DNA of 64,000 nucleotides from Oscillospiraceae bacterium. Lineage in GTDB: Bacteria; Bacillota; Clostridia; Oscillospirales; Ruminococcaceae. Where the stretch lies: assembly GCA_029007035.1 (NCBI GenBank), contig JAQXHC010000015.1, positions 1-64,000 on the forward strand, written 5' to 3'. A model generated the notes under the pieces. It worked only from the letters and a program-made list of their open reading frames with translations. It did no database searches and was not told where the DNA came from. Positions 55,782 through 64,000 of this stretch are shown here, one piece after another (within the stretch, counting starts at the first letter, position 1; each line of letters opens with the position of its first letter). Position numbers and translations under genes: made by a program.

Positions 55782-56141
55782 ATGCTTATACTTATAGCTG
55801 TACTGGCTGTTCTGTGCTTTGCAAATGCGGTTCTCTGCTGCAAAGCCATAAAAAAATACTCGGGCGGCATTTTGCTTACGATAAAGCCTGAAAACGAAAA
55901 AATGGCTCCGCTTGCCGAATGGGAAACCCCGGACGGAACAAAAATCACCGTTACAAAACGAATGAACAAGCTTATCTCCAAAAACGGTGAGGTTAAAATT
56001 CTGGTGATTGACGAGAAGCCCGGAGAAAACTGCATTCCGCAGGCTGTTCCGGAATCGGACGCACCCGGCAAATCTGAAGTTATCTTTTCGATTGCCCTTG
56101 GACTGATTTTCACCGCCGTTCTTATCGCCTATATCTTATGA
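55782..56141 (+). CDS. Small protein with N- and C-terminal TM segments
   Basis: aaggag RBS; MLILIAVLAVLCFANAVLCCKAIKKYSGG…VIFSIALGLIFTAVLIAYIL; start 55782, not the tRNA-spanning 55641. Confidence 0.65.
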   Translation: MLILIAVLAVLCFANAVLCCKAIKKYSGGILLTIKPENEKMAPLAEWETPDGTKITVTKRMNKLISKNGEVKILVIDEKPGENCIPQAVPESDAPGKSEVIFSIALGLIFTAVLIAYIL

Positions 56142-56241
56142 AATATTTTTACATATTTACCTGTCACTTCAAAAAAATTTTTCCGTTCACAAAGGCAATA
56201 CCTCACAGAGAACAGATAACTGAAATGAAAGGATTTAATCT

Positions 56242-58077
56242 ATGAACACAAGAAAAATAATTGCGCTGGTAAGCTGTCTCGCCCTGTCCGCATCTGTGTT
56301 TTCATGCAGCTCCGGAAACAAAAAAAGTACTTCATCAGCAGAAGACTCAGACCTGACTTCCCTTTCCGATAACGGCGATCCGGAATCCGGAACAAACGCT
56401 GAATCAGTCAGCTCTGACACTTCAGATTCCGGGCAGCCAGCCGAAAGCTCCGCAGATATATCGGTCAGCCTCAAGCTCAACAGCAGCTGGGATTCGGGCG
56501 GAACGACTGTTTATGACTACACTGTTACCCTGAAAAACAATTCCGATAAGCCTGTGACCGACTGGACTGTTACCCTTCAGTCCGACGGCAGCGTAGGCAG
56601 TGCATGGAGCTGCTCACATTCCGCGGCGGACGGAGTTATCACAATCAAGCCCGAAAACTATAATTCCACCATTGAAAGCGGCAAGTCAGCCGAATTCGGT
56701 CTTCAGATTTCAGGCGGAGAGATCGATGCAGATTCAATTACCGTGACCACCTCTAAAGGAGCAGTCTCTGCCGATGTGAACAACCAGCAGAACAGCGGAA
56801 ACAGCAATAACAGCAGCAATAATCAGGGCGGAGATAAAATTGTCAGCATCAACGCAAAGGATGTGCCTGAGCCATCTACAGACGACTGGCTCTCTGCCGA
56901 CGGAGCAGATATTGTTGATTCATCAGGCAAAAAAGTATGGCTCACCGGATGCAACTGGTTCGGCTATAATACGGGCACAAACTGCTTCGACGGTCTGTGG
57001 GCGTGCGACCTTGACGCTTCGATCGCCAGCATTGCAGACCATGGCTTTAACCTTCTGAGAATTCCGATTTCAACCGAGCTTGTAAACAGCTGGGAGGACG
57101 GAGTTTATCCCGAAGCAAACTACAACAATGCCACAAATGCCTATCTAAACGGCATGAACAGCCTTGAAATATTTGACCACGTTATCGGACAGTGCCGCGC
57201 CAACGGAATAAAAATCATGGTTGATTTCCACTGTGCAAAAACCGATGCAATGGGACACATGAAGCCAATGTGGTACGAGGGCGATGTTACTGTTGACGAC
57301 TACTACCGCGGACTCGAATGGATTGCCGAACGCTACAAAAATGACGATACCATTGTCGCTGTCGACCTTGAGAACGAACCTCACGGAAAGCACAACGAAT
57401 CTCCCCGTGCAAAATGGGACGACTCAACAGATGAAGATAACTGGAAGTATATCGCCGAACAGGCAGCAGGAAAGGTTCTCGGAAAAAATCCGAATCTGCT
57501 CGTAATGGTCGAGGGCATCGAAATATACCCCAGGGATATCAAGTCAAACGGCGACTTCTCGTCTACAAATGAGGACGACTATTTCTTCAACTGGTGGGGA
57601 GGTAATCTCCGCGGAGTCGCCGATAATCCGGTTGACCTCGGAAAATATCAGAATAAGCTTGTCTACTCGCCTCATGACTACGGTCCGTCGGTCTACGAGC
57701 AGCCTTGGTTTGAGGGCGGTTACGACTACGATTCCCTGCAGAAAGACTGCTGGTATGACAACTGGTTCTACATTCAGGATAAGGATATCGCTCCCCTGCT
57801 CATCGGCGAATGGGGCGGATTTATGACCGAGCCTAATCTTACATGGATGACCTATCTCCGCCAATATATTAAGGAAAATCAAATAAACCACACATTCTGG
57901 TGCTTTAATGCCAACTCCGGAGATACAGGCGGACTCGTCAAGGACGATTTCACTACATGGGACAGCGATAAATACGACTTTGTCAAGGAGGTACTCTGGC
58001 AGAAAGACGGAAAATTCGTCGGACTCGACCATGAAATCCCGCTTGGAGAAAACGGCATAGCCTTGTCCGATTATTGA
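56242..58077 (+). CDS. GH5 endoglucanase lipoprotein with CBM2-like module
   Basis: Lipobox SASVFSC; CBM2-like [38 protein letters not shown]; catalytic [15 protein letters not shown]…LLRIPIS…IMVDFHCAK…[11 protein letters not shown]…PLLIGEWGG. Confidence 0.92.
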   Translation: MNTRKIIALVSCLALSASVFSCSSGNKKSTSSAEDSDLTSLSDNGDPESGTNAESVSSDTSDSGQPAESSADISVSLKLNSSWDSGGTTVYDYTVTLKNNSDKPVTDWTVTLQSDGSVGSAWSCSHSAADGVITIKPENYNSTIESGKSAEFGLQISGGEIDADSITVTTSKGAVSADVNNQQNSGNSNNSSNNQGGDKIVSINAKDVPEPSTDDWLSADGADIVDSSGKKVWLTGCNWFGYNTGTNCFDGLWACDLDASIASIADHGFNLLRIPISTELVNSWEDGVYPEANYNNATNAYLNGMNSLEIFDHVIGQCRANGIKIMVDFHCAKTDAMGHMKPMWYEGDVTVDDYYRGLEWIAERYKNDDTIVAVDLENEPHGKHNESPRAKWDDSTDEDNWKYIAEQAAGKVLGKNPNLLVMVEGIEIYPRDIKSNGDFSSTNEDDYFFNWWGGNLRGVADNPVDLGKYQNKLVYSPHDYGPSVYEQPWFEGGYDYDSLQKDCWYDNWFYIQDKDIAPLLIGEWGGFMTEPNLTWMTYLRQYIKENQINHTFWCFNANSGDTGGLVKDDFTTWDSDKYDFVKEVLWQKDGKFVGLDHEIPLGENGIALSDY

Positions 58078-58111
58078 TTCGTTTTTCAGAGGCATTATCC
58101 ATTTGAAATTC

Positions 58112-58174
58112 TTTTAAGACAATATGTGCAGAGCTTTTCACGAACGGTATGCTTTGTGCAATGCTGCCTTAAAA
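58112..58174. repeat. Short palindromic intergenic element (family C)
   Basis: TTTTAAGACAATATGTGCA … TGCAATGCTGCCTTAAAA, imperfect inverted ends. Confidence 0.55.
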
Positions 58175-58222
58175 CATAAGGTGATAATGACCCGACAGAA
58201 TTGAAAAATAACGTATAAAATC

Positions 58223-58246
58223 CCCCTTCTCCGTGCGGAGGAGGGG
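58223..58246 (+). terminator. Intrinsic terminator
   Basis: CCCCTTCTCC-gtgc-GGAGGAGGGG followed by TTTTTA. Confidence 0.7.
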
Positions 58247-58274
58247 TTTTTAGAGAAAAGCAAAAGGAATAAAA

Positions 58275-60941
58275 ATGAAAGAAATTACAAAACGTAAAAA
58301 ATATCTTCTTCCCGTCGCTGCAGCCGCGGCTGTGGGAGGTCTTTACCTGCTGTATTATGCATTTTTCGGATTCTATCCATTCGGTGAACGGTCAATAGCA
58401 TGGTGCGACATGGAACAGCAGTATCTTCCGCTTTTAATGGAGCTCAGACGCGTCCTCAAAGGCAGCAGCTCTCTGCTCCTTGGTCAGGGCGGTGCCGGAA
58501 TGAGCTTCTGGGGCGTATTCCTGTTCTTCGTTTCATCTCCAATAGGGTTCCTGAGCGTTTTTGTCAGCGAGTCGGAAATGGCTCACTTTATGAACATTCT
58601 TACGGTCATAAAGCTGGCGCTGGCAGGCAGTGCGGCGGAGCTGTTCTTCATGCGGATTTTCCCGAATCTGAGCGGAAAATCCGGTATTCTGCTCAGTATG
58701 ATGTATTCGTTCAGCGGCTACGCGATGATGTATTATCAGAACAATATGTGGCTGGATATGATGATACTTTTTCCGATTCTGCTGCTGAGTCTGATACGGC
58801 TCGCCGAGGACGGGAAATGGATCGGATTCACGCTGTGCCTGTCAATTTCTATGTATCTTAATTTCTATATCAGCTTTATGGTCGTGCTGTTTTCGGTGAT
58901 TTTCTTCTCGCTTGCACTGAAAATGTGCTGCCAGCCCCAAAAAAGAGGCAGTCACGCAGCTCGTTTCATCGCCGCCGACCTGTGCGCTGCAATGATTTCC
59001 GCGGTAGTGTGGCTGCCTGTGGTCAAGCAGCTCTCAGGCTCGGGACGAAGCGGCTCGACGCTGAGTCTCTTCCGCAGCGGTGACTTTTTCAGCCATATCG
59101 GTGATAAAGCTGCAATGCTCGCCTGCACTGGCATGGCAGGCGCAGCAGCTGTGCTTATCATCTTCCGCCGGGGTCTGTTCAGAAAGGGCAGGAACTTCTG
59201 CTTCGCGGCGATGCTGGCGATTCTGCTGCTGAGTGCAATCATCAGTCCGATAAACAAGATCTGGCACACCGGCAGCTATCAGGCTTATCCTCTGAGATAC
59301 GGTTTCATGCTGATTTTTATGGCTCTGTGTGCAGCGGCAGCTCTGCTTTCAGAACAAAATAGAAATACAATCCCTCTCAGCCGTTCACGGCTCGGACTGC
59401 TGCTCGGTACATCCGTCTGCGCAGTCATTGCGGCAGCGGCAGCGCTCTATCACAGAAAAGAGCTCGTTTCATACACTTCTTCCCTTTGGACTGCCGACGA
59501 TGACGCTCTGATTCTTACAGCAATCGGCATAATCTTTTCAGCCGCTTTTGTACTCGCTGCACTGGCTTCAATCGACGGAGGAATATCCCGCAAAGCTGCA
59601 ACATTAATCATGACTGTTCTTATGATATGTGAAAGCACGCTGAGTTTCGGAATCTATTTCAGCGAGGTCAATGATAGCTCAGAGAGCTTTGAATACACCG
59701 AAGAAATCAGTTCCAAAATCGATGACGATAATTTCTGCCGTCTGAAATCACGGAATCTTTATTACTACTCCAATCTTCCCGAGGGAATGGGCTTCTCAGC
59801 ACTCAATCACTACACCTCGCTGACAAAGGAAGACTGGCTTTTTGGTGCGAAGCGGCTTGGATTCTCGGCATACTGGATGGATGTTTCCTCCGACGGCGGC
59901 ACAGCTGTGAGCGACGCATTTCTGATGAACAAGTATGTAACGGGAGGAAGCGCCGATATGAACGGCTTGTATGAACCTTACAAGACCGATGGAATCATAA
60001 AAATATACAAAAACAGCATAGTCTCGGACGGAGCGGTAATTTCCGGTATTTCTCCCGAAGAAACCAAAGCAGCTTCGGAACTGCAGCGAATGGAAAATGC
60101 CAATTTTATGGCAAATGCTCTTTACGGAGCTGAAAACATCGTTGATGAAATCGGATATTATGAGCTTGAAAACACTGACATCATACAGAACGGCGATAAA
60201 ATCAGCGTCAATATTCTTGATCCGGAAAAAGAAGCACGAATTACGTATAAGGCAAAAATCAACGGTGAAAAAGAGCTGTATTTCGACATTTTCGGAAATT
60301 ACTCCACTGCACTTGAAGAAAGTTACTTCAAATCCGCAGAGATCTATTGCGACGGCAGGCTTATTGCCTCAGACTACCCTAAAAAGCGTCAGAACGGCAT
60401 TCTCGACCTCGGAACTTACTCAGATAAGACTGTGACGGTGCAAGTCGTACTGAAAAAGTCTTTTACCGCAGAAAGCTTCGGAGTCTATACTCTTGACACA
60501 GCGGCTCTCGCTGACAGAGTAAACAACACTCCCACAGCTAATATCACTGTTGACGGAAATAAAATACGGATTAAAGCCGACGGAAACAACGGTAACTGGG
60601 TGTACATTCCCTTTGTGTATGACGAAGGCTTCAGGGCAGAAATAAACGGCAGAAAAGCAAGGCTTTACCATGCGTTTGACTGCTTCATGGCTGTTGAGCT
60701 TGAAAACGGCGAAAACGAAATCGTTCTCACATTCATACCCGAGGGATTTGCGCCGGGTATTGTAATATGCATAATCGGAATTTTGCTTCTGATTGTTCTT
60801 GCCTGCGTTTTCAGCCGGCACAAGCTTAACGGAAAAGTATGCAGATTCGCTGAAGTATCAGTGATGACGGCAGGCTTCGGACTGCCCGTACTGATCGGAG
60901 CAGGCGGAACGATACTTTGGATAATACTGCAATTTCTTTAA
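58275..60941 (+). CDS. YfhO family membrane protein
   Basis: Large polytopic protein; FFGFYPFGERSIAWCDMEQQYLPLLMELRRVLKG; extracytoplasmic C-terminal region and final TM. Confidence 0.9.
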   Translation: MKEITKRKKYLLPVAAAAAVGGLYLLYYAFFGFYPFGERSIAWCDMEQQYLPLLMELRRVLKGSSSLLLGQGGAGMSFWGVFLFFVSSPIGFLSVFVSESEMAHFMNILTVIKLALAGSAAELFFMRIFPNLSGKSGILLSMMYSFSGYAMMYYQNNMWLDMMILFPILLLSLIRLAEDGKWIGFTLCLSISMYLNFYISFMVVLFSVIFFSLALKMCCQPQKRGSHAARFIAADLCAAMISAVVWLPVVKQLSGSGRSGSTLSLFRSGDFFSHIGDKAAMLACTGMAGAAAVLIIFRRGLFRKGRNFCFAAMLAILLLSAIISPINKIWHTGSYQAYPLRYGFMLIFMALCAAAALLSEQNRNTIPLSRSRLGLLLGTSVCAVIAAAAALYHRKELVSYTSSLWTADDDALILTAIGIIFSAAFVLAALASIDGGISRKAATLIMTVLMICESTLSFGIYFSEVNDSSESFEYTEEISSKIDDDNFCRLKSRNLYYYSNLPEGMGFSALNHYTSLTKEDWLFGAKRLGFSAYWMDVSSDGGTAVSDAFLMNKYVTGGSADMNGLYEPYKTDGIIKIYKNSIVSDGAVISGISPEETKAASELQRMENANFMANALYGAENIVDEIGYYELENTDIIQNGDKISVNILDPEKEARITYKAKINGEKELYFDIFGNYSTALEESYFKSAEIYCDGRLIASDYPKKRQNGILDLGTYSDKTVTVQVVLKKSFTAESFGVYTLDTAALADRVNNTPTANITVDGNKIRIKADGNNGNWVYIPFVYDEGFRAEINGRKARLYHAFDCFMAVELENGENEIVLTFIPEGFAPGIVICIIGILLLIVLACVFSRHKLNGKVCRFAEVSVMTAGFGLPVLIGAGGTILWIILQFL

Positions 60942-60958
60942 TTAGTGTGGTTGATAAT

Positions 60959-61888
60959 ATGTCGGAAACAATTTTTAAACAAACCGTAATAATGTTTGCA
61001 CTGATTATCGTGGGAATTATATGCTCGAAAACTAAGCTTATCAGCCGTGAATCAAACCGCGATCTGTCGGGACTGGTGCTGAACATTATAAATCCTGTGG
61101 TAATTCTGATGGCATATCAGACAGAATACCGCCCGGAGCTTATGAAAAAGCTCGGAATGTCGTTTCTGCTGTCAGTCGTCGCCTACGGACTCATGATCGC
61201 TCTTTCCTGTCTGCTGATACGGAAAAAGGACGGCAGAGAAGTCGAAATAGAACGTTTTTCCGCGATTTATTCAAACTGCGGATTCATGGGGATTCCGCTC
61301 GTCAACGCAATGTTCGGTTCAGAGGGCGTTTTCTGTCTGACAGCATTTATCACGGTGTTCAACCTGTGCGTGTGGACACACGGAATCATTCTTATATCAG
61401 GAAACAGCGGACTCAAAAGCGTACTTAAAGCTCTCCGCTCACCAACAATGCTCGCTATTTACCTCGGACTGATAATGTTCATTGCCCGGATTAAACTCCC
61501 GTCTCTGCTGTCGCAGACTCTTACATACATTTCAGACATGAATACTCCAATGGCTATGATCGTTTCGGGAGTTACAATAGCCGGTACGAAACCGCACGAG
61601 CTTGTGAAAAACGGAAGAATCTACTTCATAAGTATGCTTCGTCTCGTTGTCTTCCCTCTGGCTGTACTGCTGGCACTCCTGCCGTTCGGAGCAGACCCGG
61701 AGGTTCTGATGACTGTTGTGGTCGCATCGGCTGCTCCTCCTGCGGCGATGTGCACTCTTCATTGCATAAGATATAACAAAAATTCTGTATATTCCTCTGA
61801 AATTTTTACAGCCGGTACAATCATTTCAGTTTTTACTTTGCCACTTTTGGTAAAAATTGCCGAAAAGCTTCAAAATCAGTTCAGCTGA
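60959..61888 (+). CDS. AEC family transporter (second copy in window)
   Basis: MSETIFKQTVIMFALIIVGIICSKTKLIS…YSNCGFMGIPLVNAMFG…VVASAAPPAAMCTLHCIRY. Confidence 0.9.
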   Translation: MSETIFKQTVIMFALIIVGIICSKTKLISRESNRDLSGLVLNIINPVVILMAYQTEYRPELMKKLGMSFLLSVVAYGLMIALSCLLIRKKDGREVEIERFSAIYSNCGFMGIPLVNAMFGSEGVFCLTAFITVFNLCVWTHGIILISGNSGLKSVLKALRSPTMLAIYLGLIMFIARIKLPSLLSQTLTYISDMNTPMAMIVSGVTIAGTKPHELVKNGRIYFISMLRLVVFPLAVLLALLPFGADPEVLMTVVVASAAPPAAMCTLHCIRYNKNSVYSSEIFTAGTIISVFTLPLLVKIAEKLQNQFS

Positions 61889-62093
61889 CTTTGTATCAAT
61901 CGCTGAAAATAAAAAATTATACGTTAGATAGTTTCTTTTTTATAAACATTGTGTTATAATATATGTGTTACAAATATTATTTTATTAACCGTAAAAAGAA
62001 TTGTACGGTTCTGATGCAGGCTTATTTTTCACGTATAAGCATTGCATCATATACCCCTCGATTAACTATGTTATAAGAAATGGAGTTGTTATT

Positions 62094-63314
62094 ATGGAAA
62101 AACGTGGAATCAGTAAGCTGGATTTGAAAAGAAGAAACAGAATGCAAATCCTCCGTGTAATCAGGGAATCGGGTCCTATTTCAAGAGTCGATGTTGCAAG
62201 CGCACTCGAAATCACAAGAGCCGCCGTCACAATCATTACCAATGAAATGATTGAAGAAGGCGTACTCGTGGAAATCGGCGAAGCTCCTGTTAATACGGAA
62301 AAGCTTCAGAAGGGCAGAAGAAAAATTTTAATCGACATCAATGTAAACAGCAAATTCGCTCTGGGTGCAACCGTTGACGAAAAAGAAGTCAGCATCGGTC
62401 TCACAAACCTTAATTCCGAGATCCTCGACAAAGCGAGCATGATCATCGACGAAAGAACCACAAGCAAAGATATCATCAGCTTCATTATTCAGAAGAGCAA
62501 CGAAATGATGGAGAACAGCTGTCTTACAAAGGACAAGGTTCTTGGTATAGGTATCGGCATTGTTCCGTCAATGTGGGGCAAGCTCAAGATCTTCTTCAAA
62601 GACGGTGTTCTCGACTTCTCTAACTTTATTGACAAAATTTCAAGCGGTGTCGACATCGATGTCCACTGCGGAAATGCGATCGGTCTAATGGCTCTTGCAA
62701 GTAATGATTTCAGAGGACTCAACGGCTACCAGATCAATCAGGCATTTCTCCACAACGGTAATCAGGTTAACCTCGCAGTTATCAATAAAAACGAACTTTC
62801 AAACGACTACCTCTCATATACATACACTATTGAGAAGTATATCGTAAATCCCGGCGGAAAGCCATACGAAAGCTATCCCAACGGCTCTGTTAAGGCTGAG
62901 CTTTCAAGAACTGCCCAGCTCGCGGCTGTCACCGAAATCTACTCCAAGGAGAATACTCCTCTGCTTTATGAGCTTACAGAGGGAGATAAGAGCAAGATTT
63001 CCACAGATACCGTTTTCGCAGCTCTTATGAGAGGCGATGAGGCTGTCAAGAACGTTGTGGATGATATTATCGCAAAGTACACCGTGCTTATCAACAACAT
63101 CGCTATCAGCCATTTTGCTCAGAGAATCGTACTTCATAATTATAAACTCAACGAAAAGCAGTTTGATTATGTTAAAAGAGAGATGATTCGTCTTGTTGGC
63201 GAAGATATTGCCGACAGAGTCGTTCTCAGCAAGCTTGAAGGCAAAAATAATTTTGTCGGCGGTTGTGCCCTTATAATTCAGGACAACTTCTTTACCAAGG
63301 GCGGAATGCAGTAA
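62094..63314 (+). CDS. ROK-family-like transcriptional regulator (winged HTH + degenerate ROK domain)
   Basis: LDLKRRNRMQILRVIRESGPISRVDVASALEITRAAVTIITNEMIEEGVLVEIG…; C-terminal ROK-like fold region. Confidence 0.82.
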   Translation: MEKRGISKLDLKRRNRMQILRVIRESGPISRVDVASALEITRAAVTIITNEMIEEGVLVEIGEAPVNTEKLQKGRRKILIDINVNSKFALGATVDEKEVSIGLTNLNSEILDKASMIIDERTTSKDIISFIIQKSNEMMENSCLTKDKVLGIGIGIVPSMWGKLKIFFKDGVLDFSNFIDKISSGVDIDVHCGNAIGLMALASNDFRGLNGYQINQAFLHNGNQVNLAVINKNELSNDYLSYTYTIEKYIVNPGGKPYESYPNGSVKAELSRTAQLAAVTEIYSKENTPLLYELTEGDKSKISTDTVFAALMRGDEAVKNVVDDIIAKYTVLINNIAISHFAQRIVLHNYKLNEKQFDYVKREMIRLVGEDIADRVVLSKLEGKNNFVGGCALIIQDNFFTKGGMQ

Positions 63315-63381
63315 ACGTTCAATAACGTACTGGCATCAATCCCGTCCAAAATATTTTAAAAGACAAATATTCTGTCCGGAT

Positions 63382-63999
63382 TTATTTCATATACTCCGTG
63401 CTACTGCAATTATTTCCAAAGATTTTGCAGCAGCGCGGAGTATAACTTTTGCAGCGGTATTCCGTTACGTTTTTCCGGAGTATGGCAATTGAAGCGATAT
63501 ACACTGTTCCTCCTACTGCTCCTGCAACCAGAATCCGGGTTATCGGCGGCGCACTTTCATCAAGGAATACCGACTCGGCAAGATATGCTGCCGCCCCGCA
63601 CATGATGCCCGAATACAATACTGCTGCAAAAGGAGAAACCATCGGTCTGAGTTTTGCTGCCGAACAATACACCCTCAATGCCGCTGCAAGTATCAGTAAA
63701 TAACACAGTGTCGTCGAAAGCGCCGCTCCGTCAGCGCCCATAATCGGTATGAGAATTATGTTTCCGACCAGCTTCACCACTGCTCCGAAAAGCATTATTT
63801 TCAGCGGAGCAGACGGCTTCCCTATCGCCTGAAGCATACTGAAAATCGGGTAAGATATGCACAGACAGACCATTCCGGGCATCAGCAGCCGGAGTGAATT
63901 CACACACAAAGCTACCTCATCAGTTTGCTTTGGAAACAGAAAAGTCAGGATCTCCTCCGAAAGCACGCCCATTCCCACAGCCGCAGGTACGGAAATAAG
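63382..63999 (-). CDS. MATE-like/oligosaccharide flippase (SpoVB-like), truncated at window edge
   Basis: Frame stays open to the window end (LISVPAAVGMGVLSEEILTFLFP…SYPIFSMLQAIGKPSAPLKIMLFGAVVKLVGNIILIPIMGADGAALSTTLCYL). Confidence 0.85.
   Translation of the reverse strand, partial: LISVPAAVGMGVLSEEILTFLFPKQTDEVALCVNSLRLLMPGMVCLCISYPIFSMLQAIGKPSAPLKIMLFGAVVKLVGNIILIPIMGADGAALSTTLCYLLILAAALRVYCSAAKLRPMVSPFAAVLYSGIMCGAAAYLAESVFLDESAPPITRILVAGAVGGTVYIASIAILRKNVTEYRCKSYTPRCCKIFGNNCSSTEYMK
63390..63444. repeat. 20-bp near-perfect inverted repeat inside the 3' end of the flippase CDS
   Basis: TATACTCCGTGCTACTGCAA (63390-63409) vs reverse complement of 63425-63444 TATACTCCGCGCTGCTGCAA (18/20). 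Confidence 0.75.
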
Positions 64000-64000
64000 A

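Noticed and set aside
55641-56141. 166-aa ORF starting MCWNRQTGTFEGRVSKDVWVQVPLLAP
   Set aside because: Its first part is a translation of tRNA-Leu and its terminator; the real gene starts at 55782 with an RBS.
1-64000. CRISPR arrays, prophage, IS transposases, rRNA operons, known defence systems
   Set aside because: No regularly spaced repeats, transposase, integrase, phage structural genes, rRNA-like sequence or recognisable defence gene set was found.

Overview
64-kb chromosomal window that looks like a fibrolytic, spore-forming Oscillospiraceae/Ruminococcus-type Firmicute. This is inferred from dockerin modules, GH5 and GH53 glycoside hydrolases, spoIVA, a SPOCS/LysM protein and a PSP1/YaaT-like protein. 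I support about 48 protein-coding genes, one tRNA-Leu(GAG), several intrinsic terminators and a few promoters. No IS transposase, prophage, CRISPR array or rRNA was seen. Most of the window is housekeeping: proBA, serCA, nadBC, prfB, rsmA, holB, tadA, queH, spoIVA. Regions most worth a second look: (1) a compact five-gene minus-strand operon (943-7758) joining an MBOAT O-acyltransferase and a DHHW/AlgX-like partner to a dockerin protein, a lipoprotein and a Thr-rich/cell-wall-repeat/transglutaminase-like protein; (2) several families of short non-coding inverted-repeat (MITE/REP-like) elements, some of which supply the stop codon or C-terminal tail of a neighbouring gene; (3) a near-consensus promoter overlapped by GAAC-N4-GTTC (SOS-like) sites, driving an uncalled 50-aa ORF, a coiled-coil 80-aa ORF and a GTG-start sigma-region-4-like protein; (4) a perfect inverted repeat overlapping the nadB promoter; (5) an Hsp70 paralog / degenerate J-protein / AlkD operon. 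All family assignments come from reading motifs. No database search was run.
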